From Methanobacteriota archaeon (lineage in GTDB: Archaea > Halobacteriota > Methanosarcinia > Methanosarcinales > Methanoperedenaceae): a stretch of DNA of 5,029 nt. The translations under genes were made by a program, and so were the position numbers. Positions 1-4,014 of this stretch are shown piece after piece. The notes beneath the pieces are model-generated. The model saw only the letters and a program-made list of their open reading frames with translations. It did no database searches and was not told the origin of the DNA. Position 1 is the stretch's first letter; every line of letters begins with the position of its first letter. The stretch spans positions 1 through 5,029 of the forward strand of contig JAHIHJ010000184.1 of assembly GCA_018899795.1 (NCBI GenBank), written 5' to 3'.

Positions 1-21
1 CGTTCTGGGGAAAATAAGAAA

Positions 22-76
22 GATGGGCAGGTTGGGGAGTGGGGGTTAGTGTGTTAAAAAAGATGTCCTGCCCATC
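22..76 (-). repeat. G/C-rich hairpin element, copy A (candidate small-RNA gene)
   Basis: A 10-bp perfect inverted repeat (22-31 with 67-76, core TGGGCAGG/CCTGCCCA) encloses a 35-base loop. The loop is G-rich on the plus strand (GGGG, GGGGG) and therefore C-rich on the minus strand. The element recurs at 168-222 with a single loop difference (A63 against T209). The outer two pairs of the stem differ between copies yet pair in both. On the minus strand a TATA-like box lies about 27 bases ahead and the stem is followed by a T-rich tail (23 down to 9). The strand assignment is inferred from these flanks. A T6 run inside the minus-strand loop (61-56) counts against full-length transcription in that direction. 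Confidence 0.75.
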
Positions 77-98
77 GAATACCTACCACAATTCAATC

Positions 99-113
99 AT
101 ATATAAAAGTTGC
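99..113 (-). promoter_or_regulatory. Candidate promoter for hairpin copy A
   Basis: The minus strand reads GCAAC followed by TTTATATA (107 to 100), a very good archaeal TATA box. Its centre lies about 27.5 bases before the first base of the hairpin stem (76), the usual TATA-to-start distance in archaea. The GCAA block sits in the BRE position and recurs ahead of copy B. The same A/T tract could also be read as a plus-strand box, but no gene starts about 26 bases downstream on that strand. Confidence 0.4.
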
Positions 114-167
114 GGGGTTTATTATCGTTAATGCTGAATATTAAAATTCGTGATGGAAATATGAGAA

Positions 168-222
168 TGTGGGCAGGTTGGGGAGTGGGGGTTAGTGTGT
201 TAAAAAAGTTGTCCTGCCCACA
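168..222 (-). repeat. G/C-rich hairpin element, copy B (candidate small-RNA gene)
   Basis: Second copy of the element at 22-76, starting 146 bases further on. The stem is 168-177 with 213-222. The 35-base loop is identical except for one base. The outermost pairs are T-A and G-C here, against G-C and A-T in copy A. The sequences between and around the copies are not otherwise alike, so only the hairpin and its promoter-like box are shared. A minus-strand tail after the stem (TTCTCATATTTCC, 167 to 155) resembles the tail of copy A (TTTCTTATTTTCC). Confidence 0.75.
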
Positions 223-246
223 AACATCTCGACAGTGGTTTAGTAG

Positions 247-260
247 TATATATATCTTGC
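247..260 (-). promoter_or_regulatory. Candidate promoter for hairpin copy B
   Basis: The minus strand reads GCAAG then ATATATATA. The centre of this A/T box lies about 28 bases before the stem start at 222. GCAA starts 38 bases before the stem here and 37 bases before it in copy A. The TA-repeat box is less canonical than TTTATATA, so the assignment rests mainly on the matched spacing. Confidence 0.35.
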
Positions 261-288
261 TAAATAACTCCCATTAATTGCAGAACAT

Positions 289-296
289 AAAAAAAA
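289..296 (-). terminator. Oligo-T terminator of tRNA-Val
   Basis: Eight consecutive T on the minus strand follow directly on the discriminator base of the tRNA. Oligo-T runs of this length are the standard termination signal for archaeal RNA polymerase and no hairpin is needed. The tRNA therefore probably does not read through into the hairpin elements at 168-222. Confidence 0.7.
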
Positions 297-370
297 TGGG
301 CCCGCGGAGATTCGAACTCCGGATCTCCGCCATGTCAAGGCGACGTCATAACCAGCTAGACCACGAGCCC
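297..370 (-). tRNA. tRNA-Val (GAC anticodon)
   Basis: The minus strand folds into a complete 74-base cloverleaf. The acceptor stem is GGGCTCG/CGGGCCC with one G-U pair. The D arm has a GG in the loop and a mismatched last stem pair (U-U). The anticodon arm is TCGCC-TTGACAT-GGCGG, giving anticodon GAC (valine; reads GUC and GUU). The T arm is CTCCGG-type with the invariant TTCGAAT loop, and the discriminator is A. CCA is not encoded: bases 294-296 are AAA, so CCA must be added by tRNA nucleotidyltransferase, as is common in archaea. No intron is seen. A TATA box and an oligo-T stop flank the gene, so it looks like a single-gene unit. Confidence 0.97.
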
Positions 371-395
371 GGTTCTACCCTCTAGTGGATTATTG

Positions 396-403
396 TTATT
401 AAA
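396..403 (-). promoter_or_regulatory. TATA box of tRNA-Val
   Basis: The minus strand reads TTTAATAA, centred about 29 bases before the first tRNA base. This predicts a start only two or three bases upstream of the mature 5' end, which fits a short RNase P leader. It shares the 83-base divergent gap with the plus-strand gene that starts at 454. Confidence 0.5.
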
Positions 404-422
404 TCTATCGATTGATGCCATG

Positions 423-430
423 TTTTATTA
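423..430 (+). promoter_or_regulatory. TATA-like box of the 454-753 gene
   Basis: TTTTATTA is centred about 27 bases before the ATG at 454, so transcription would start at or next to the start codon. No Shine-Dalgarno sequence lies before the ATG, which agrees with a leaderless mRNA. Confidence 0.4.
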
Positions 431-453
431 TTTGATACACCAACATATTACCG

Positions 454-753
454 ATGGTAACTCTCAGTGCAAGGAAAAGGCTTGAGTCAATAGAACGCGT
501 TGTTATACCGGCTATGTTCGTGGGAGTGCTTTCCAAGGACAACAAGTGGCTTAAACGTACGCTTGAAGAAGCCCTTCCAAAGCTGGAAGCTCGTGCCCTT
601 CATCTGGCTCAGGAATGCAGAAAAGCAGGGGAATGCAAAGAGAATGACGCCCTGTGCGATGAAGCAAGGATATCAGCGATGTTCAAAGAAACCCGTATTA
701 AGCTTGAAAAGGAGAATGTGGTAAGGAAGTCTCGCTCAAGGTATCATCACTGA
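454..753 (+). CDS. Small charged protein of unknown function
   Basis: The product is a 99-residue basic protein that I do not recognise. It is mostly predicted helix, with a hydrophobic stretch near residues 17-25 (VIPAMFVGV) that is too short for a clear membrane span. Charged amphipathic helices follow at about 30-55 and 70-90, and the C-terminus is very basic (RKSRSRYHH). Three cysteines at 55, 61 and 68 lie in one short segment (CX5CX6C). They could bind a metal or form a disulfide, but the spacing matches no zinc-finger type known to me. The ATG is chosen because a TATA-like box lies 27 bases ahead and no ribosome-binding site precedes it, suggesting leaderless translation. The 3' end overlaps the convergent ligase gene by 18 bases. 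The absence of a recognised family and the short length leave some doubt that it is expressed. Confidence 0.6.
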   Translation: MVTLSARKRLESIERVVIPAMFVGVLSKDNKWLKRTLEEALPKLEARALHLAQECRKAGECKENDALCDEARISAMFKETRIKLEKENVVRKSRSRYHH

Positions 754-1548
754 ACCCTGTGAATTCTGGAGATCTGATCTCTTTTTTCTCATAGCGCGCT
801 TATTATCCATTTTATATATCCAATCATTCAAGGTGTATTTTTCCAGAAGAACCGTTGCCAGTTCGATCTCGCTCACTGTTAATTCACCTTCAAAGGAATT
901 TATCTCCAGCGCGTTCTCAAAACCCTGCTTGAGCGCTTTTTTTACTGTATCAATATCCGTGATCCCCATCTGCCTGAGCGTGATCATGCCCTCCCTTGCA
1001 GAAGCCACAGGGCGCAGGTTCTTCGTGGGATTCTTAAGGACCTTATCCATCAGTTCGAAATCAAAATCAAGAAGAAGACTGCCATTGACCAGTACCGCCC
1101 CATCCAGCCTGCCCTGTGCGTTCCCGGATATCTTCCTTCCCTGCGTATAGACAGCGTTGCGGGAGGGTTCGATCTCGCCCTTCGCCCCAAGAATTGTAAG
1201 CGCGTTCACCACACCGCGCAGGACTTTCCTGTACGCATCCTGTATATCGCGCGGTATGATGCCTTCCTCCCTGCCGATCACCGAAAAAAGTATCTGGTAT
1301 TCGTCGCAGAAACCACAGCCTCCTCCCAGGATGCGCCGAACTATTCCTATATTATTGTCTGCGCAATAATCTGCATAAACCTCATCCTCAACGCACTGGT
1401 GATAGCCGAGATACACGACCGGCGATCGCACGCGCCAGAAAAGAATAGTCTCCGGCGCTCCAGCTGAACCCACATGCCTTGCTATGGATTCGAAAATTGC
1501 TGCGCTGTAGAAGCCGTCAATCTTATCAAGGTCGAGGAAGCGCCACAT
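736..1548 (-). CDS. Lipoate-protein ligase A family protein (BPL/LplA/LipB fold)
   Basis: This 270-residue cytoplasmic enzyme probably attaches lipoate (through lipoyl-AMP) or transfers an octanoyl/lipoyl group to lipoyl domains of 2-oxoacid dehydrogenase E2 or glycine-cleavage H-like proteins. Family signatures seen in order: LGYHQ with EDEV (47-57), corresponding to the GxxQ..xEV strand; RRILGGG (71-77), the RRxxGGGxVxHD nucleotide/lipoyl loop; GRKISGNAQ (137-145) with the conserved catalytic-type lysine K139; and GSLLLDFD (156-163). The C-terminal part (about 200-246, ending NDWIYKM) resembles the accessory region of LplA/LipM-like proteins, so the length is complete. Oddly, the usual histidine of GGGxVxHD is cysteine (C81), although the aspartate D82 is kept. 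The start is 2 bases after the stop of the membrane-protein gene and has no Shine-Dalgarno site, suggesting co-transcription and perhaps coupled translation. Ligase and octanoyltransferase activity cannot be told apart from sequence alone. Confidence 0.88.
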   Translation of the reverse strand: MWRFLDLDKIDGFYSAAIFESIARHVGSAGAPETILFWRVRSPVVYLGYHQCVEDEVYADYCADNNIGIVRRILGGGCGFCDEYQILFSVIGREEGIIPRDIQDAYRKVLRGVVNALTILGAKGEIEPSRNAVYTQGRKISGNAQGRLDGAVLVNGSLLLDFDFELMDKVLKNPTKNLRPVASAREGMITLRQMGITDIDTVKKALKQGFENALEINSFEGELTVSEIELATVLLEKYTLNDWIYKMDNKRAMRKKRSDLQNSQGSVMIP

Positions 1549-1550
1549 TA

Positions 1551-1931
1551 CTATTCGCCAGATGAAATATCAGTTTGACCGGGTTTGGTTATGAACAGGT
1601 ACCAGGTGAATACCGCATAGATGAACGATATTAAAAATATTATCTGGGTTAATTCAATAAGATAGAGATCAGAAATAATATTTTTTATTGTAAGGTACAA
1701 TCCCACCAGCCTGAGCAGAGAATTGAGAGCAAAAGCCGCTCCTGCGATCGAGATCGATATCCATATCTGATGCAAAACAGCGTTATTGAGAAAAATCCTG
1801 GCTTTGAGTAATCCCCTGTCCAGCTTACTCGTCTTAAAAAGGACGTGTGCACACAAAATAATGATAATAAGTGATGCGTTTATATTAAATAATTCCACGA
1901 ATGTCTCAAAGAGCTTTAATTCGGGTATCAT
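1551..1931 (-). CDS. Small integral membrane protein, three predicted spans
   Basis: The 126-residue protein (starting MIPELKLF) is not recognised. Counting from its ATG, hydrophobic stretches at about 16-33, 55-81 and 91-114 suggest three helices, the middle one long enough to kink or form two short helices. A basic loop (KTSKLDRGLLKAR) lies between spans 1 and 2, suggesting a cytoplasmic side, and the C-terminal tail is short and polar. The ATG at 1931 is preferred: a TATA-like box centred near 1961 predicts transcription starting within a few bases of it. A TTG at 1940 would add three residues but would probably lie upstream of the mRNA start. No Shine-Dalgarno site is visible at either. 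It is the first gene of a tight pair with the lipoate-ligase homologue 2 bases downstream; a functional tie is suggested only by that spacing. Confidence 0.7.
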   Translation of the reverse strand: MIPELKLFETFVELFNINASLIIIILCAHVLFKTSKLDRGLLKARIFLNNAVLHQIWISISIAGAAFALNSLLRLVGLYLTIKNIISDLYLIELTQIIFLISFIYAVFTWYLFITKPGQTDISSGE

Positions 1932-1957
1932 GATATTCAATTAATTGTTATATAGTC

Positions 1958-1965
1958 ATATATAT
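1958..1965 (-). promoter_or_regulatory. TATA box of the membrane protein-ligase unit
   Basis: The minus strand reads ATATATAT preceded by AAAG, centred about 30 bases before the ATG at 1931. This would give a leader of about three bases. A second A/T box (TATATAAC, 1954-1947) lies closer and would place the start inside the gene, so it is less likely. Confidence 0.45.
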
Positions 1966-1980
1966 CTTTATTGAATATGT

Positions 1981-2020
1981 AAAAAGGTTTCTATCCTGAA
2001 ATGAGAATTGCATCAGGATA
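1981..2020 (-). terminator. Hairpin plus T-run between the surface-protein block and the membrane protein-ligase unit
   Basis: A perfect 8-bp inverted repeat (TATCCTGA at 1992-1999 with TCAGGATA at 2013-2020) encloses a 13-base loop. On the minus strand it is followed after six bases by TTTTT (1985-1981). The position, downstream of the surface-protein block and just upstream of the next TATA box, fits a terminator. The hairpin could instead be an operator for the unit at 736-1931. The rest of the gap 1932-2128 is A/T-rich and shows nothing else I can support. Confidence 0.4.
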
Positions 2021-2128
2021 AAGATACATCATCTTAATATTTATAATATTGTTTAAAAGAAATAGAGTATTACTGGTAGCAAAATTACCCCCATGGCAGA
2101 TGTTTATTACTTGGTAAAACTCATTGAT

Positions 2129-2496
2129 CTAAACCTGCACATCATCGACAACGGCATAGGCTCTGATGTATAAAGGACCTCCTGCAGGAGCATTTATATC
2201 AATTATGAATTCCTGCGGTGTTTTACCTGTGTATACTCTGCTCACCCTTGGATAATCCGGTTTGCACCTCCGCTCTCATAACCCCAGTGAACAGCAGTAT
2301 AATTGATTTCTCCTGTAGTTCTTCCGAAAACACTCCATAGAATGGTGAAGTTTGAATTACCGCTAACGCAAGCGGGAATAGAGGTTAATTTAATTGCAGA
2401 TTTTATCTCTAGGATTCCAAGTTTGTTGCCTTCGGTATTTGTAAGAACAAATGTGGAGCAGAGAGGAGAGTATACACCTCCCTGTTTCGCAATCAT
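2129..2496 (-). pseudogene. Frameshifted fragment of an extracellular beta-sandwich domain protein
   Basis: The first frame begins at ATG 2496, whose ATGA overlaps the stop of the lipoprotein gene. It runs to a TGA at 2242-2244 (84 residues). Adding one base near 2257-2261 (AACCGG to AACCCGG) joins it to a second frame ending at TAG 2129-2131, giving about 122 residues. The restored domain has WSVFG, YTAVHWGYESG, DYPRVSRVYTGKTPQEF and LYIRAYAVVDD. I recall this pattern (TAVHWG ... TGKTPQEF ... YFRAHA.VDG) from archaeal secreted Ig- or fibronectin-like domains. There is no signal peptide. The first dozen codons match the 3' flank of the upstream paralogue rather than the domain. It therefore looks like a decayed C-terminal piece of a surface protein, not a working gene. 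An assembly or sequencing indel could explain the frameshift. Confidence 0.6.
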
Positions 2497-2930
2497 ATCA
2501 ATGCCAGCAGCTTCTTGATATACTTCATCATGTTTGCTTCCTCTGAGGGAGCTATATATGCACCTTCGGCAGTGTATCTCTCCTTGGTGCTTTCCTGCCT
2601 TATTTCATCCAAAAGAGAACCATATTCAGTATATGTCAAATCTATGATAGCCATTTTAACAAGTTCGTCTCCTTGCTCATATTTTTGGAATAAAAGAGGC
2701 CATATCGTTTTATCCTGTTCCCTACAGAAACTGAGAAATTCCTCATATTGCCTTGATTGAGCAAACATTCTTGGATTACTGTGAATGATCAGATTTGGGT
2801 CATCCCAGGTATCTTTCCACGCTCCATATTTAGTATTGAATTCTTTCTTGATTTCCTCAGGGATATCCTCAATCAAATTCGATAGTTTGGCTTTCTCATT
2901 TTCCGATAATTCTACTTTTTCTATTATTGT
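2463..2930 (-). repeat. Duplicated C-terminal module, copy 1
   Basis: This segment encodes residues 196-340 of the lipoprotein plus about 30 bases after its stop, and is homologous to 3547-4014 in direct orientation at a distance of 1084 bases. Exact matches include 35 bases (2580-2614 with 3664-3698) and 41 bases (2666-2706 with 3750-3790). The similarity runs past the aligned TGA stops into the hairpin region. It ends near 2463, where the T-run present in copy 2 is missing. Confidence 0.85.
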
Positions 2931-3515
2931 CGAACTGCGTCCTATGGATTCGTTATATTTATCAAAATACTCTTTTAATGATTTTTCTAAGGGAGAATAA
3001 TAATTTCTTGCTTCCTCAGTAAATATCCCACTGTTTATATAACATCCAGAAGTGACTATAATATATTTCTTTGTCTCATCGAAATATATGGGGACACACC
3101 AGGAGTAAATTCTTTCTTTGTCTATGATCTCCATAATCTCTTGCTTTTGTGTAATATTGTAAAAATAAAGTCGAAGCGACGGATTATACTTCTTATCAGT
3201 TTTCACACCCGAATAATATTCAATCTCTTTATTAAGGTTGACAAAATTGACAATGGCTGCAGGTTTCCATATGCCATGAGGTACAGGCATTTCTTCTGAA
3301 TTTTGAGTTATAATTTTACCGTACCCACTAGCTGGGATAACCTCGCCTATAAAATTTTGAATTATTGTATAATTCCATCCCTTGGGAACAGCTTCACCTA
3401 TGTTCTGTATCTCATCTCCGAGTTCTTCTTTTGTTTTCTCTTTATTGATACATCCGCTAATAAAAATAATTCCTATTAATGAAAATGCTGTAATCAGTAA
3501 AAATTTTGGAGTCAT
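2493..3515 (-). CDS. Predicted cell-surface lipoprotein with duplicated C-terminal helical module
   Basis: The product is 340 residues long. An N-terminal hydrophobic segment (5-19) ends in the lipobox ISGC, so the mature protein would begin at lipid-modified C22 and face outside the membrane; this fixes the ATG at 3515. Residues 23-190 form an unrecognised domain with MPVPHGIWKPAAIVNF (76-91), repeated tyrosines and two cysteines (140, 158) that could form a disulfide. Residues 196-340 are a charged, helical module, matching 105 of 145 residues of the C-terminus of the upstream gene by hand count. Its pattern (AWKxTWxDPNLIIHSNPR ... IWPLLFQKYEQGD ... IDLTY) recalls a helical region of bacterial secreted proteins, function unknown. 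No Shine-Dalgarno site is visible. TTTATTTT at 3543-3536 could serve as a TATA box for a leaderless mRNA. The gene lies 61 bases after the upstream paralogue, with a terminator between them. The function is unknown. Confidence 0.85.
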   Translation of the reverse strand: MTPKFLLITAFSLIGIIFISGCINKEKTKEELGDEIQNIGEAVPKGWNYTIIQNFIGEVIPASGYGKIITQNSEEMPVPHGIWKPAAIVNFVNLNKEIEYYSGVKTDKKYNPSLRLYFYNITQKQEIMEIIDKERIYSWCVPIYFDETKKYIIVTSGCYINSGIFTEEARNYYSPLEKSLKEYFDKYNESIGRSSTIIEKVELSENEKAKLSNLIEDIPEEIKKEFNTKYGAWKDTWDDPNLIIHSNPRMFAQSRQYEEFLSFCREQDKTIWPLLFQKYEQGDELVKMAIIDLTYTEYGSLLDEIRQESTKERYTAEGAYIAPSEEANMMKYIKKLLALI

Positions 3516-3532
3516 AATTATAGTTTATATCT

Positions 3533-3564
3533 AAAAAAATAAAGGAGAGAGGATTTACCCCTCC
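3533..3564 (-). terminator. Hairpin plus T-run terminator after the large surface-protein gene
   Basis: On the minus strand GGAGGGG and TCTCTCC form a 7-bp stem (two G-U pairs) with a 7-base loop (3544-3564). TTTATTTTTTT (3543-3533) follows directly. The hairpin begins 12 bases after the TGA at 3577. The T-run alone would suffice in archaea. The same tract also lies about where a TATA box for the downstream lipoprotein gene would be expected. Confidence 0.6.
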
Positions 3565-4014
3565 CTGTTTTCGCATTCACTCTGATGCCGATAGCTTCTT
3601 GATGTACCTCATTATGTTCGCATCCTCCGAGGGAGCCAGGTATGCACCTTGGGCATTGTACCGCTCCTTGGTGCTTTCCTGCCTTATTTCATCCAAAATG
3701 TAGCCATGTTCAGTATATGTCAAGTCTATGAGAGCCTCTTTAACAAGGCCGTCTCCTTGCTCATATTTTTGGAATAAAAGAGGCCATATCACTTTACCCT
3801 GTTCCTTGGAATAGCTCAGAAATTCCTTATAATGATCGGATTGAGTATACATTCTTGGGTTACTGTGAATGATTAGATTTGGATCATTCCATGTTTCTTT
3901 CCATGCTCTATATTTAGTATCGAATTCTTGTTTTACCTTCTCTGGAATTTTATCTATCAAATTCGATTGTTTGGTTTGTTCTTCTTTTGATAATTCAACT
4001 TTTTCTATTACTGT
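3547..4014 (-). repeat. Duplicated C-terminal module, copy 2
   Basis: Counterpart of 2463-2930: the last 145 codons of the large surface-protein gene plus its 3' flank. Coding similarity begins a few codons further upstream (ESVKRGLT here against ESIGRSST in copy 1). The stop codons align, and the shared 3' flank includes GCGAAA, CAGGGAGG and a C/T-rich arm. Confidence 0.85.

Noticed and set aside
99..109. Plus-strand TATA box (ATATAAAAG) driving copy B
   Set aside because: The expected start near 130 is about 38 bases short of copy B and copy A has no matching plus-strand box; the minus-strand reading fits both copies.
22..222. CRISPR array
   Set aside because: There are only two 55-base units with a 91-base gap, the repeat is longer than usual CRISPR repeats, and there are no further units or cas genes in view.
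22..222. MITE or insertion-sequence ends
   Set aside because: There are no target-site duplications, no transposase, and the flanking differences extend the stem as inverted complements.
833..1369. Plus-strand open frames opposite the lipoate-ligase gene
   Set aside because: They are antisense to a clear protein family, and their translations are low-complexity Ser/Pro-rich without any recognisable features.
1932..1940. TTG start for the membrane protein
   Set aside because: The TATA spacing puts the mRNA start near 1931-1934, favouring the ATG; there is no ribosome-binding site for the TTG.
2085..2099. Small inverted repeat GGTA...TACC downstream of the fragment
   Set aside because: The stem is only four bases with no following T-run, too weak to call.
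2179..2190. Perfect 12-base palindrome CTCCTGCAGGAG as an operator
   Set aside because: It lies inside the coding remnant and is explained by the codons for the APAGG residues; it is short enough to arise by chance.
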